Source: JAPHTQ01 sp050295975 (GTDB lineage: Bacteria > Pseudomonadota > Gammaproteobacteria > Thiohalomonadales > Thiohalomonadaceae). Taken from it: 64,000 nt of DNA. The notes under the pieces are model-generated. The model searched no databases. It saw only the letters and a program-made list of their open reading frames with translations, and had not been told where the DNA came from. Each line of letters begins with the position of its first letter. The first letter of the stretch is position 1. Below, one piece after another: positions 33,154-42,445 of this stretch. Location: contig JBNKQR010000001.1 of assembly GCA_050295975.1 (NCBI GenBank), forward strand, positions 1 to 64,000, read 5' to 3'. Position numbers and translations under genes: made by a program.

Positions 33154-34134
33154 TTATTGGCCCTCCCCAGCGGCTTCATTCTCCCGTGACCTGCCCAGCA
33201 CCATGCTCATGACTGCCATTCGTATTGCCAGGCCATTGCTTACCTGTTCAAGGATGACAGATTGCGGTCCATCGGCCACGCTGGAGGCGATCTCCACCCC
33301 ACGGTTGATCGGACCGGGATGCATGACGATGGCATCCGGTGCAGCCAGTGCCAGCTTCTCCTCGGTCAGACCGTAGCGCTGGAAGTATTCGTTCTCGCTG
33401 GGCAGCAGTGCACCCTGCATCCGTTCCTTTTGCAGGCGCAGCATGATGACCACATCTACCCCGGCCAGCCCCTGTTCCATATCGTGGAAGATATGCGCCC
33501 CAATGTTGCCGAGGGCGGTCGGGATCAGAGTCTTGGGGCCGACCACCCGCAGCTCACCGACACCCAGTGTGTTGAGGGCGTGGATCTCGGAGCGGGCCAC
33601 CCGCGAATGGAGAATGTCGCCGACGATGGCAACCTTAAGCTTGTGAAATTCACCCTTATGTCGGCGAATGGTGAACATGTCGAGCATCGCCTGGGTGGGA
33701 TGGGCATGGCGACCGTCACCAGCATTAATCACGCTGACGTGGGGCGCGACGTGTTTGGCGATGAAGTGTGCCGCACCGCTTTCATTGTGGCGTACCACAA
33801 ACATGTCGCAGTGCATCGCCTCCAGGTTGTGGAGCATGTCGAGCAGACTCTCACCCTTGCTGGTGGCTGAGGTGGCGATGTTAATGCTCTGCACATCGGC
33901 GGAGAGGCGGCTGGCTGCCAGTTCGAAGGTGGTGCGAGTACGGGTGCTGGTCTCGAAGAAGAGGTTAATGATGGTCTTGCCGCGTAGCAGCGGGACCTTT
34001 TTGACGCTCTTACCGCCAACGGTAGCGAAGGATTCTGCGAGGTCGAGAATGTCGATTAAATGATTTTTTTTCAGCCCCTCAATGGTGAGGAAGTGTTTAA
34101 GCTTGCCGTTGCTGTCCAGTTGCGGGTTAGTCAT
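33154..34134 (-). CDS. pyrB: Aspartate carbamoyltransferase catalytic subunit PyrB
   Basis: Second step of pyrimidine synthesis. The 326 residues contain the carbamoyl-phosphate site FFETSTRTRTTFELAASRL, RHNESGAAHF, INAGDGRHAHPTQAMLDM, and the aspartate-binding MHPGPINRGVEI. The N-terminal extension (NPQLDSNGKLKHFLTIEGL) resembles the Pseudomonas type that binds PyrC' and carries regulatory nucleotide sites. No pyrI regulatory-chain gene is nearby, consistent with a PyrB-PyrX complex. It overlaps pyrR by 8 bp. Confidence 0.97.
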   Translation of the reverse strand: MTNPQLDSNGKLKHFLTIEGLKKNHLIDILDLAESFATVGGKSVKKVPLLRGKTIINLFFETSTRTRTTFELAASRLSADVQSINIATSATSKGESLLDMLHNLEAMHCDMFVVRHNESGAAHFIAKHVAPHVSVINAGDGRHAHPTQAMLDMFTIRRHKGEFHKLKVAIVGDILHSRVARSEIHALNTLGVGELRVVGPKTLIPTALGNIGAHIFHDMEQGLAGVDVVIMLRLQKERMQGALLPSENEYFQRYGLTEEKLALAAPDAIVMHPGPINRGVEIASSVADGPQSVILEQVSNGLAIRMAVMSMVLGRSRENEAAGEGQ

Positions 34135-34642
34135 GGCCTTCCTGTAGGCTGAGGCTCAGGGGTTCGGGTCCGGTAAGTTTAATCTGTTCCTGCGGACCAA
34201 GCGAGAGCTGAATACCACTGACATCGGGTTGAATCGGCAGTTCCCGACCGCTGCGCTCTACCAGTGTTGCAAGGATGACCCGTGCCGGGCGGCCGTAATC
34301 GAAAATTTCGTTGAGGGCGGCGCGGATAGTGCGCCCGCTTTGTAGCACGTCATCCACCAGAATGATGGTGCGGTCTTCCACCTCAAAGGGGAGATGAGAC
34401 GGGGTCACCTGGGGGTGCATACCGATACGCGAAAAGTCATCGCGGTAGAAACTGATGTTGAGGCTGCCCAATGGTTCTTTGATACCGAGGCGTTGGTGCA
34501 GAGCTTCGGCAACCCAGGCACCACCGGTGTGGATACCGATCATGCAGGGCTCTGTGATCCCGTCCTGCCTGAGGAGGGTGTTGAGCTTCGCTGCCATCTC
34601 ATCGATGAGTGCGTCGATGTCGGTGGGTATGTTGTGACTCAT
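34127..34642 (-). CDS. pyrR: PyrR, uracil phosphoribosyltransferase-type pyrimidine regulator
   Basis: 171-residue PRTase-fold protein. The PRPP-binding loop is IILVDDVLQSGRTIRAAL and the N-terminal part has CMIGIHTGGAWVAEALHQRL. In Bacillus PyrR binds pyr mRNA and controls attenuation; in Pseudomonas PyrR also affects pyr gene expression, but the mechanism is less clear. No PyrR RNA-binding loop is obvious upstream, where ruvX overlaps by four bases. Gene order ruvX-pyrR-pyrB-pyrX matches Pseudomonas. Confidence 0.94.
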   Translation of the reverse strand: MSHNIPTDIDALIDEMAAKLNTLLRQDGITEPCMIGIHTGGAWVAEALHQRLGIKEPLGSLNISFYRDDFSRIGMHPQVTPSHLPFEVEDRTIILVDDVLQSGRTIRAALNEIFDYGRPARVILATLVERSGRELPIQPDVSGIQLSLGPQEQIKLTGPEPLSLSLQEGHD

Positions 34643-35064
34643 GGTTTTTTGTCCGCCTGCTGCGCCAACCAGCTTTCCAGGATGATTTGCGCCGCCAGTT
34701 TATCCACCTCTTCCTTGTCGAATCTACCCTTCTCGCTGAGGATGCGTTCCGCTTCTACAGAACTGAGTCGTTCGTCGATGGTAAATACGGGCAGATTGTA
34801 CCTGCCTGTCAGGCGATTACCAAAACGGCGTGCCAGACGTGTGGTCTCGTGTTCACTGCCATCGGCGTTAAGAGGGAGGCCGAGTACCAGTGCATCGGGC
34901 TGCCACTCCTTGATCAGCCTGCTGATACTCTCCCAGTCCGGTCCGCCATCACGGCTGTTCAGGGTTTCCAATGCGTTGGCCGTACTGGTTAGTTCCTGGC
35001 CGACAGCAACCCCAATACGTTTGCTGCCGAAGTCGAAGCCGAGCAGGACTCTAGCTTTACTCAC
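34639..35064 (-). CDS. ruvX: Holliday-junction resolvase-like protein RuvX (YqgF)
   Basis: 141-residue RNase H-fold protein associated with 16S rRNA 5' end maturation and possibly with recombination. Family motifs are LLGFDFGSKRIGVAVG at the N-terminus, DALVLGLPLNADGSEHE, VFTIDERLSSVEAE and the late KEEVDKLAAQIILESWL. The start chosen is GTG at 35064, overlapping the yqgE stop as GTGA; a longer frame from 35130 would give a Gly/Gln-rich leader not found in the family. It overlaps pyrR by ATGA. Confidence 0.94.
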   Translation of the reverse strand: MSKARVLLGFDFGSKRIGVAVGQELTSTANALETLNSRDGGPDWESISRLIKEWQPDALVLGLPLNADGSEHETTRLARRFGNRLTGRYNLPVFTIDERLSSVEAERILSEKGRFDKEEVDKLAAQIILESWLAQQADKKP

Positions 35065-35624
35065 GCGTGCCCGACGTCGCTGGAAAGCAGGTTGAGATCC
35101 ACCCCCAGCAGCTTGGCCGCCGCTTCCCAACGCTGTTCTAGCGGCAGTTCAAAGAGGATGTGCTGATCCGCAGGCCCACTGAGCCAGGCATTTTGCGCCA
35201 TCTCCTCCTCCAACTGGCCAGCTTCCCAACCGGCATAACCGAGGGCGATGAGATGGTGAGCAGGTCCTTCGTTGTGACCGATGGCAGAGAGGATATCGCG
35301 GGAGGTGGTGACGGCGAGGTCGTCGCTAATCTGCAGACTCGACTCCCAGGCACCAACCGGGGCGTGAATAACGAAGCCGTGACCGGGTTGTACCGGACCA
35401 CCATCGTTGACTGTAACCGAGGTGTCGAGGGTGTTGCTTGGCTCGATCTCCATCTGTTCCAGCACTTCCGCCAGGGTAACATCCAGGGGGCGGTTGATAA
35501 CGATGCCCATAGCACCCTCTTCGTTGTGCTCGCAGATGTAGGTGACGGTATGACTGAAGTTGGGATCGGCCAGTGCAGGCATGGCGATCAGAAAGTGGTT
35601 ACGCAGGCTGGTGCTTTCGCTCAT
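35061..35624 (-). CDS. yqgE: YqgE/AlgH family protein
   Basis: 187-residue protein of the UPF0301 family, called AlgH in Pseudomonas, where it was first linked to alginate regulation; the molecular role is unknown. The sequence shows LRNHFLIAMPALADPNFSHT, EEGAMGIVINRPLDVTLAEV, GGPVQPGHGFVIHAP and LGYAGWEAGQLEEEMAQNAW, all typical. The ATG at 35624 gives the normal N-terminus; an upstream ATG at 35660 would add 12 atypical residues. It is always close to ruvX in this gene block. Confidence 0.94.
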   Translation of the reverse strand: MSESTSLRNHFLIAMPALADPNFSHTVTYICEHNEEGAMGIVINRPLDVTLAEVLEQMEIEPSNTLDTSVTVNDGGPVQPGHGFVIHAPVGAWESSLQISDDLAVTTSRDILSAIGHNEGPAHHLIALGYAGWEAGQLEEEMAQNAWLSGPADQHILFELPLEQRWEAAAKLLGVDLNLLSSDVGHA

Positions 35625-35681
35625 GTGTTGCAGTATGGGCAGGCTCCTCGCCAGTGGCAAGTATGGATATCAGGGCCGGGG

Positions 35682-36572
35682 TTAATTGCGACTCTGTTGG
35701 AAATTGTCATTCTGAAATTGCCAGACGCGGACAATGCGCAGCACATCGGTCTCCTTACGCATCTCCGGTGGGAATTCGCTGAATGGTGAGGCCATTTTAA
35801 CGATGCGGATCGCGCCGTCGTCGAGCACCCCGTGACCGGAAGATTCAAGCACTTCGATTTTTTGCACGCTGCCATTGGCCTTCAGCTCGACGCTGAGGGT
35901 GAGGTGCCCACTGAGGCGACGTTGCTTGGCCTCGTCGGGATAGTTGAGGTTACCGATGCGCTCCACTTTCTGGCGCCAGGCATCCATGTAGGCAGCGTAG
36001 CGATACTCTTTGGTTGCCGCGGTGAGGGTTTTGACCCGTTTGCGTTGGGCATAGGTCTGCTTGCGCTGTTCGATGTTGGCACTAATGCGGGCGATGGCGC
36101 GGCTGTGCATCAGCAGGTCTGCCTCTACCGGTGTATCAGGGACCTCTTGCTGCGGTGAATCCTTTGGCTGCGGCAGTTTGTCGCGGCTCTCCATGTCGGT
36201 GGTCATCACCGTGGTGTCATTCAGCTCCGGTTGCGCATCAGGAGCGGCCAGGGGGATGCTCTGCTGGGCATCGCCGCGTTCGTTGTTGGGGCGTGGATTA
36301 AAAGCAGGGCTGGAGGGCAGCAATTTCTCATCCACATTGCCGCCACCGGCCTGATTGGCCTGAGCCAGATAGTCAGCGTCGTCCGGTTTTTCCTTGTCGC
36401 TGCTGTGTACCAGAGTGATCTCTAGCGACAGGGGAATATCCTTTGCTCTGAACTTCTCCAGGTCGAAAGTAACGCCGAGAATAATCAGGGCGTGCAACGC
36501 TGCAGCGAAGAAGAGGGTCAGACCGAGACGGTCTGAGGCGGATATCTGATGTGGAAGCACGCTGCCGGACAC
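35682..36572 (-). CDS. TonB-like energy transducer
   Basis: 296 residues: one N-terminal membrane anchor (about 17-35, GLTLFFAAALHALIILGVTF), a long polar periplasmic linker (about 55-180), and a C-terminal TonB domain (about 200-290) with RRLSGHLTLSVELKANGSVQ, SSGHGVLDDGAIRIVKMASP and RVWQFQND. In P. aeruginosa the gene in this position (between yqgE and gshB) is tonB3, which affects twitching motility; the same synteny suggests an equivalent role. No exbB/exbD is nearby. The linker is less proline-rich than in classic TonB. Confidence 0.88.
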   Translation of the reverse strand: MSGSVLPHQISASDRLGLTLFFAAALHALIILGVTFDLEKFRAKDIPLSLEITLVHSSDKEKPDDADYLAQANQAGGGNVDEKLLPSSPAFNPRPNNERGDAQQSIPLAAPDAQPELNDTTVMTTDMESRDKLPQPKDSPQQEVPDTPVEADLLMHSRAIARISANIEQRKQTYAQRKRVKTLTAATKEYRYAAYMDAWRQKVERIGNLNYPDEAKQRRLSGHLTLSVELKANGSVQKIEVLESSGHGVLDDGAIRIVKMASPFSEFPPEMRKETDVLRIVRVWQFQNDNFQQSRN

Positions 36573-36623
36573 TGTTGCTGTTTATTCCTTAGTGAAATGT
36601 GTGGCGATTATAACGGGGTTGTA

Positions 36624-37586
36624 TTAGGGCTGCACGTTACTAAGTCGACGTTTCAGAGCGTCGCTGACAATGACCTGACCGTCATCGGTAATCGCCAGCA
36701 CATACTTAATCGGTATGACCCGCAAAAGTGTCGCAAGTTTCTCCTTTCCACCGCATAACAGCGCCTGGGCAAACGCTGCACCATCCGCAGCATTATGATG
36801 TAACACGCTGACACTGCGCAGACCGCTGGAGGGATAACCGCTGTATGGATCGAGGAAGGGATGAAAATTCTTTCCCTCGACCGCGAAGGCGCGTTCGTCA
36901 CGCACCAGGGTGACCAGTGCTTCGTCTTTCTGGAGTTGCAATGTGTGGCCATTCGCCAGTTGGACTGTCCAATCTGTACCGACCACGGCGACAATGTTGC
37001 CATTGCTCAGGCGGGCACGTGGAATTCCCGCATCACGCAGTCGTTGCCGGGCAACGTCAAGACCGTATCCCTGTGCCATCGCACCGAAATCGATGCGGAT
37101 AGCCGGATTGCTGTTGTCGATGCTGATGCCGCTAACCCGTACATTCTCCATTATGGGGTTGGCGGCGAGCAGAGCCTGGATATCTGCTGCTGCGGGCACT
37201 GGACCCTCAGGCATCTCACTGTGAAATCCCCAGAGCTGTTGCAATCCGCCAAGGGCCGGGGCGTAGTAGCCATTGCTCTGTTGCTCCAGCCGAGTGGCTG
37301 CTGCGATGAGTGGCAGAACTGAAGGATTGGCGGAGAACGTTGCCATCATTTTGAGGAGCTGGTTGGTGCGCCCAAGTGCACCGGGTCCCCAGGGATGTGC
37401 TGCGCTAGAGATATAGTGAAGATCAGCAAAGATCTCCTCGCTTATCGCCTGGGCCTGTGAGGTGGGTGCGTTCTGGATATCTAGCAGCAGCGGTTTGCCG
37501 AAGGCGGTGGTGCTGCTATTGAAGGGCTTGTCGTCGCTGCATGCCAACAGTGATAGCAATATGAGAGGAAGTAATATCCTATGCAT
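36624..37586 (-). CDS. ApbE-like lipoprotein, active-site positions altered
   Basis: 320 residues with a lipoprotein signal peptide (lipobox LLAC, C16) and an ApbE-type FAD:protein FMN transferase fold. Several positions differ from active ApbE. The motif usually read D-L-G-x-I-A-K-G-Y is DFGAMAQGYGLD (166-177), with K replaced by Q172. The usual N-x-GG-D-I is LSNGNI (193-198). In the metal-binding D-x3-T motif the aspartate is D268 but the threonine position is F272. The late DP-x-(T/S)-G-x-P motif is kept (DPYSGYP). It may bind flavin without transferring FMN. It overlaps gshB by 8 bp, a gene absent from this spot in Pseudomonas as far as I recall. Confidence 0.8.
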   Translation of the reverse strand: MHRILLPLILLSLLACSDDKPFNSSTTAFGKPLLLDIQNAPTSQAQAISEEIFADLHYISSAAHPWGPGALGRTNQLLKMMATFSANPSVLPLIAAATRLEQQSNGYYAPALGGLQQLWGFHSEMPEGPVPAAADIQALLAANPIMENVRVSGISIDNSNPAIRIDFGAMAQGYGLDVARQRLRDAGIPRARLSNGNIVAVVGTDWTVQLANGHTLQLQKDEALVTLVRDERAFAVEGKNFHPFLDPYSGYPSSGLRSVSVLHHNAADGAAFAQALLCGGKEKLATLLRVIPIKYVLAITDDGQVIVSDALKRRLSNVQP

Positions 37587-38535
37587 GATTGTTTATTCTC
37601 TTATCTATGGCGTCCATCAGTTGACCACCAATGTCGAGGCCGTACTGCTTGTCCAGTTCGCGGATGCAGGTTGGGCTGGTGACGTTTATCTCGGTGAGGT
37701 AGTCACCGATCACGTCGAGACCGACAAAGAGTAACCCCATCTGGCGCAGCGTGTCGGCCACCTGATCACAGATCCAGTAGTCCCGTTCGGTTAGTTCTAC
37801 CCCTACTCCTGTACCCCCGGCAGCCAGGTTGCCGCGCAATTCACCTTCGGCGGGGATGCGTGCCAGGGCGTAGGGTACCGGCTCTCCATCAATTAACAGA
37901 ATGCGTTTATCACCGGCGCTGATCTCCGGAATGAAGCGTTGTGCCATGGCAAAGTGCGCCCCATTCTCGGTGAGGGTTTCGATGATCACGCTGGTGTTGG
38001 GATCCCCCGGTGCGGCTTTGAAAATAGAGGCACCGCCCATCCCCTCCAGCGGTTTAAGGATGGTTTCTCCCTGTTGCTGGATGAACTCGCGTATCTGGGC
38101 GGCATCACGTGAAATCAGGGTGGGTGAGGTGCACTGGGGGAAGCGTGCGGTGAAGACCTTTTCGTTGGCATCCCGCAGACTTTGAGGTCGGTTCACCACC
38201 AGGGTACCTGCTCGTTCAGCCTGCTCCAGAATATAGGTGGTGTAGATGTACTCCATATCGAACGGCGGGTCCTTGCGCATCAGAATTACTTCCAACTCAT
38301 GGAGTGGCTGGGAGATACCCTCTCCCAGTTCGTACCAGTGGTGCTCGTTCTCGAAAACCTGCAATGGGCGCATTCTGGCGCAAGCCAAGCCCTGTTCCAG
38401 GTAGAGATCACTCTGTTCCATGTAGAAAAGTGTCCAGCCCCTCCGGGAGGCAGCCAGCAACATGGCAAGAGTGCTGTCCTTGTGGTATTTAATCGACCCG
38501 ATTGGGTCCATAATCACGCCGAGTTTCATAGTCAT
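37579..38535 (-). CDS. gshB: Glutathione synthetase GshB
   Basis: ATP-grasp enzyme joining gamma-glutamylcysteine and glycine. The 318 residues match the E. coli enzyme: KLGVIMDPIGSIKYHKDSTL, FMRKDPPFDMEY-like segment (LMRKDPPFDMEYIYTTYIL), ILKPLEGMGGASIF (ATP-binding loop), QRFIPEISAGDKRILLIDGE and GTGVGVELTERD, ending in TEINVTSPTCIRELD. Two ATGs (38535, 38529) are close; the first is used. The 253 bp upstream separates it from divergent pilG. Confidence 0.96.
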   Translation of the reverse strand: MTMKLGVIMDPIGSIKYHKDSTLAMLLAASRRGWTLFYMEQSDLYLEQGLACARMRPLQVFENEHHWYELGEGISQPLHELEVILMRKDPPFDMEYIYTTYILEQAERAGTLVVNRPQSLRDANEKVFTARFPQCTSPTLISRDAAQIREFIQQQGETILKPLEGMGGASIFKAAPGDPNTSVIIETLTENGAHFAMAQRFIPEISAGDKRILLIDGEPVPYALARIPAEGELRGNLAAGGTGVGVELTERDYWICDQVADTLRQMGLLFVGLDVIGDYLTEINVTSPTCIRELDKQYGLDIGGQLMDAIDKRINNHA

Positions 38536-38788
38536 GGATCGTCCAGAATAGTGTGATACGGTTCTCAAATGCTGTGCTTGGCCGCCAACTGCGGTACTCT
38601 AGCAGAAAATGATTGTGGTCATTGTGGATTGAGCTCGACAGAAAAGATTTTCTGCGGGGAATAGTCCCTTATATACCATGAGGTTATGGATAAAAGTTAA
38701 AGTTTGTGTTAAATATCGCTGGCAGTTCTATGCTTAGATGAGCAAATTAGATGTTAACCGTGGTTAAACAATAGAGGGCGGGGATTAC

Positions 38789-39193
38789 GTGACTAGTGAC
38801 GCGGCGGCAAGCGTGCAGGGCCTCAAGGTCATGGTGATTGACGATAGTAAGACCATCCGGCGGACGGCCGAAACCCTGTTGAAGAAAGAGGGTTGTGATG
38901 TGATCACCGCAAATGATGGTTATGAGGCATTGGCAAAAATCGCTGATAACAAGCCGGACATAATCTTTGTAGACATCATGATGCCGAGGCTGGATGGCTA
39001 TCAGACCTGCGCGCTTATCAAGCACAACCAGAAATTCCGCAATACCCCCGTAATTATGCTCTCGAGTAAAGATGGCCTGTTTGATCGGGCCAGGGGTCGT
39101 ATCGTCGGGTCAGAGCAGTATCTGACCAAACCATTTACCAAGGAAGAGTTACTGGATGCGATTTTGGTGCATGCCAAGCGTAACGCTTCCTGA
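38789..39193 (+). CDS. pilG: Response regulator PilG
   Basis: 134-residue single-domain CheY-like receiver of the Pil-Chp system; in Pseudomonas PilG promotes pilus extension and cAMP production. Acidic pocket D18/D19 (VMVIDDSK), phosphoacceptor D62 (IIFVDIMMPRLDG), S92-S93 (MLSSKDG) and K114 (LTKPFT) are present. The start is GTG at 38789 with GAGGGCGGGG upstream. It is the first gene of pilG-pilH-pilI-pilJ-chpA-chpC and is divergent from gshB, as in Pseudomonas. Confidence 0.95.
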   Translation: MTSDAAASVQGLKVMVIDDSKTIRRTAETLLKKEGCDVITANDGYEALAKIADNKPDIIFVDIMMPRLDGYQTCALIKHNQKFRNTPVIMLSSKDGLFDRARGRIVGSEQYLTKPFTKEELLDAILVHAKRNAS

Positions 39194-39264
39194 ATTATAG
39201 AAAGCAGTGAGGCAGGGGAAACCAGCCTCGAGTTGTTAACAAAGAATCTCAGGAGAATTGAGCA

Positions 39265-39624
39265 ATGGCGCAAATCTTGATTGTGGATGACTCGCCGACC
39301 GAGGTACACATCCTCTCATCCATGCTGGAGAAAGGGGGGCACACAGTAGTTACTGCGTCGAATGGGGAAGAGGGTATTGCCCAGGCCAAGTCAATTAAGC
39401 CTGATCTCATTCTGATGGATGTGGTTATGCCCGGCATGAATGGTTTTCAGGCCACACGCCAGCTGACTAAGGACGCGGAGACGGCAGAGATACCAATCAT
39501 TATCGTTACCACCAAGGATCAGGAGACTGATCGGGTGTGGGGCTTGCGTCAGGGTGCCAAGGACTACGTCACCAAACCAATTGAAGAAGCGGTATTGAGC
39601 GAAAAGATCAACGCACTTCTCTAA
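39265..39624 (+). CDS. pilH: Response regulator PilH
   Basis: 119-residue single-domain receiver, second CheY-like protein of the Pil-Chp pathway; in Pseudomonas PilH acts as a phosphate sink or opposes PilG. D8/D9 (ILIVDDSP), phosphoacceptor D52 (LILMDVVMPGMNG), TT pair (IVTTKDQ) and K104 region (VTKPIEE) are present. AGGAGAATTGAGCA precedes the ATG. Confidence 0.95.
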   Translation: MAQILIVDDSPTEVHILSSMLEKGGHTVVTASNGEEGIAQAKSIKPDLILMDVVMPGMNGFQATRQLTKDAETAEIPIIIVTTKDQETDRVWGLRQGAKDYVTKPIEEAVLSEKINALL

Positions 39625-39643
39625 ATATATCGGATTTAGCAAA

Positions 39644-40189
39644 GTGAGTAGCGAGAATAAGCAACCACCCATTCTGGTCCTCTACCAACTGGATCAGCGC
39701 AGTAAAGCGTATGCGCACAGTTTGCCGCAGCAGTTGGAGGTTAAATCCACCTGGGATGGCATCGGCTTTCGGTTGGGCGAATTCACCGTACTTGCGCCAA
39801 TGGAGCAGGTGGGAGAGATCCTTACCGTTAGTGGCATCAGCCGTATTCCCGGGGCCAAGGAGTGGGTCAGAGGGATCGCCAATGTGCGCGGTAACTTGCT
39901 GCCGATCCTCGATCTTCCCGGTTTTGTTTTTGGCAAGGTCGGCAAGATGACCCGCAAAAGTCGGGTTCTGGTGATGCAGTATCAGGGAATATTTGCCGGT
40001 CTTGTGGTGGATGAGGTGCTCGGTATGCGCCACTTCCTCGAAGAGGAGTTCAGTGAAGATGTGGCGTCACTGGACAAGTCAATTCAGCCGTTTTTAACCG
40101 GCTCGCTGCGTCAGCGTGGTGAGGTGTGGGGTGTTTTCGATATCTATCAACTGGTGGAACGCCCGGAATTTATGCAGGTAGCTGCCTGA
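39644..40189 (+). CDS. pilI: CheW-like adaptor PilI
   Basis: 181-residue CheW-domain protein that couples the PilJ receptor to ChpA. The CheW core is seen in FRLGEFTVLAPMEQVGEIL, RIPGAKEWVRGIANVRGNLL with PILDLPGF, and GLVVDEVLGMRHF. An N-terminal extension of about 35 polar residues precedes it. GTG start at 39644, 20 bp after pilH, with a poor Shine-Dalgarno. Confidence 0.93.
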   Translation: MSSENKQPPILVLYQLDQRSKAYAHSLPQQLEVKSTWDGIGFRLGEFTVLAPMEQVGEILTVSGISRIPGAKEWVRGIANVRGNLLPILDLPGFVFGKVGKMTRKSRVLVMQYQGIFAGLVVDEVLGMRHFLEEEFSEDVASLDKSIQPFLTGSLRQRGEVWGVFDIYQLVERPEFMQVAA

Positions 40190-40259
40190 GCGGAACTAAA
40201 TCCGGCCAGGGCGGTTGTCCATTTCAGATATGTAGGGAATTGAGTCAGGAGACGAGAAG

Positions 40260-42344
40260 ATGAAGTTACCGTTAGTCTCAGCGAAGAAAGCGCCAGCTAA
40301 AGGGGCCGCCAAGGACAAAGCGGCCGAAGGTAATCAATGGTTAGGTGTTGTGATCTTCCTGCTGCTGGGTGCGGTGGTGATGATGGCCATCGTTTACTCT
40401 ATGGTTGCCATTCAGGCTGGATACGACAAGGAGTATCTCGGTCTGCTCGGTGAGCAGCGAGTGCTGTCACAGCGGATCTCGAAATTTGCCGGTCAGGCAA
40501 ACCGTGGTCAGCCGGTCACCTTTGACCAGTTGAAGAAATATCGCGACGAATTCGACCACAACTTGCGACTGCTCCGTGCGGGTAACCCTGATACCGGGAT
40601 GCCACCCTCCTCGAATAATGAGGTCCTGGATAAACTCTCTACAGTGGTGCGCCACTGGAAACACTACAACGACAACGTCACCGTTATTGTAAATGCGCGT
40701 GATGTGGTTGTTACCCTGCGAGAAATCGTTCGTCTGATTAACGATAGCTCTCCACAGTTACTGGCACTGACCGATGAGGTGGCAACCTTGATGGCCCAAA
40801 AGGGGGCCAAGGCTGACCAGGTCTATATTGCCAGCCGACAGTTGATGTTGAGTCAACGCATCATTAACAACGTAAACCGAGTACTGGAAGGTGGCGAAGG
40901 TGCGGTAACCGCGGCAGACCGCTTTGGTCGTGATGCGGCACTTTATGGTCGTGTGTTGCGTGGTTTCCTTAATGGGGACCGGACCCTCAAGATTGATCGC
41001 GTTTATGACAAGCAAGTACTGAGTCGTATTGCAGAAGCCAGCGACCTGTTCGACATGATCGGCAAGCAGGTGAGCGGAATCCTCGAGCGCAGTCCAGAGA
41101 TGTTCCAGGTTTCCGAGGCGGTACAGCGAGTACTCACCGATTCCGATGGACTGCTTGATGCACTCTCCGAGTACGAAAGTACCTATCAGCAAGAGATCGA
41201 CAATCGCTGGTTTACCTCCATGGTAGGCAACCTGTTTGCACTGGCTTCGGTTGGTCTGCTGCTCGGTCTGGGTTTTGCACTCAGAGGTGATGGTGAGCGT
41301 CGCCTGCAAAGTATCGAATCGCAGCGTCTTGCGACCGAAGAGCAGAATCGTCGTAGTCAGCAGGCGATCATGCGCCTGCTTGATGAAATGGGCGATCTTG
41401 CTGACGGTGACCTTACCGTAAACGCCACGGTAACTGAAGACATTACCGGCGCTATCGCAGACTCAATGAACTTTACCATCGATGCGCTACGTAGCCTGGT
41501 AACTGCGATCAACGACACCGCTTCGCAGGTAACCTCGGCGGCGGAGAAATCCCAGGCCACGGCGAACCATCTGGCCGAGGCGAGTAACCACCAGGCGCAA
41601 CAGATCGCCTCCGCCAGTACTGCGGTTAACGAAATGGCGAACTCCATCGAAGGTGTATCGCGAAACGCTGACCAGCTGGCGGAAGAGTCGCAGCGCTCGG
41701 TTAATATCGCCAAGGAAGGAGCAGAGGCGGTACAGAAAACCATCAACGGTATGGATGTTATCCGCCAGCAGATCCAGGAGACCTCAAAACGAATCAAGCG
41801 ACTGGGTGAATCCTCCCAGGAGATCGGGGACATCGTTGAACTGATTAACGACATCGCAGAACAGACCAACGTACTGGCGTTGAATGCGGCGATTCAGGCG
41901 GCGATGGCCGGTGAAGCAGGTCGAGGCTTCGCGGTGGTTGCGGACGAGGTAACCCGTCTTGCGGAGCGCTCTTCTGACGCGACCAAACAGATTGAAGCAC
42001 TGGTAAAAACTATCCAGACCGATACCAACGAAGCGGTTATCTCAATGGAACAGAGTACCTCCGGGGTAGTTGCCGGGGCACGTCTGGCCGAGGATGCCGG
42101 TTCTGCGCTAGGTGAGATTGAAAGCGTGGCGGCCAACCTGGCGGAACTGGTACACAGCATCACCAACGCCACCCGCCAACAGGCAACGGCGGCGGCAGGC
42201 ATCTCCGATACCATGAATGTTATCCAGGAGATCACCACGCAGACATCGGAGGGTACCAAACAGACAGCTTCTTCTATCGGTAATCTGGCTGAACTGGCCA
42301 ACGAGCTGAAGCTTTCTGTATCCGGTTTCAAACTACCAGGCTAA
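40260..42344 (+). CDS. pilJ: Methyl-accepting chemoreceptor PilJ
   Basis: 694-residue inner-membrane receptor of the twitching/surface-sensing pathway. A short cytoplasmic N-terminus is followed by TM1 (about 27-50), a periplasmic part with two PilJ-type four-helix repeats (each starting near GEQRVLSQRISKFA and ASRQLMLSQRIINN), TM2 (about 320-341), a HAMP-like region, and a signalling coiled coil whose tip reads IAEQTNVLALNAAIQAAMAG then EAGRGFAVVADEV. No C-terminal CheR-binding pentapeptide is visible. GGAGACGAGA precedes the ATG. chpA follows after 101 bp with no pilK (CheR) between. Confidence 0.95.
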   Translation: MKLPLVSAKKAPAKGAAKDKAAEGNQWLGVVIFLLLGAVVMMAIVYSMVAIQAGYDKEYLGLLGEQRVLSQRISKFAGQANRGQPVTFDQLKKYRDEFDHNLRLLRAGNPDTGMPPSSNNEVLDKLSTVVRHWKHYNDNVTVIVNARDVVVTLREIVRLINDSSPQLLALTDEVATLMAQKGAKADQVYIASRQLMLSQRIINNVNRVLEGGEGAVTAADRFGRDAALYGRVLRGFLNGDRTLKIDRVYDKQVLSRIAEASDLFDMIGKQVSGILERSPEMFQVSEAVQRVLTDSDGLLDALSEYESTYQQEIDNRWFTSMVGNLFALASVGLLLGLGFALRGDGERRLQSIESQRLATEEQNRRSQQAIMRLLDEMGDLADGDLTVNATVTEDITGAIADSMNFTIDALRSLVTAINDTASQVTSAAEKSQATANHLAEASNHQAQQIASASTAVNEMANSIEGVSRNADQLAEESQRSVNIAKEGAEAVQKTINGMDVIRQQIQETSKRIKRLGESSQEIGDIVELINDIAEQTNVLALNAAIQAAMAGEAGRGFAVVADEVTRLAERSSDATKQIEALVKTIQTDTNEAVISMEQSTSGVVAGARLAEDAGSALGEIESVAANLAELVHSITNATRQQATAAAGISDTMNVIQEITTQTSEGTKQTASSIGNLAELANELKLSVSGFKLPG

Positions 42345-42445
42345 TACGGTCATACGGGAAATGATGTTGCTAACGATGGAAGCGTATCCGGCTGATCGAT
42401 ACAACGGTATCGCAGAAATGCTGAAGGACGAAAGGCACATTTAAG

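Noticed and set aside
38721..38736. TGGCAG..TGCTT sequence before pilG resembling a sigma54 promoter
   Set aside because: GG and GC are 9 bp apart instead of 10, and the match is otherwise partial.
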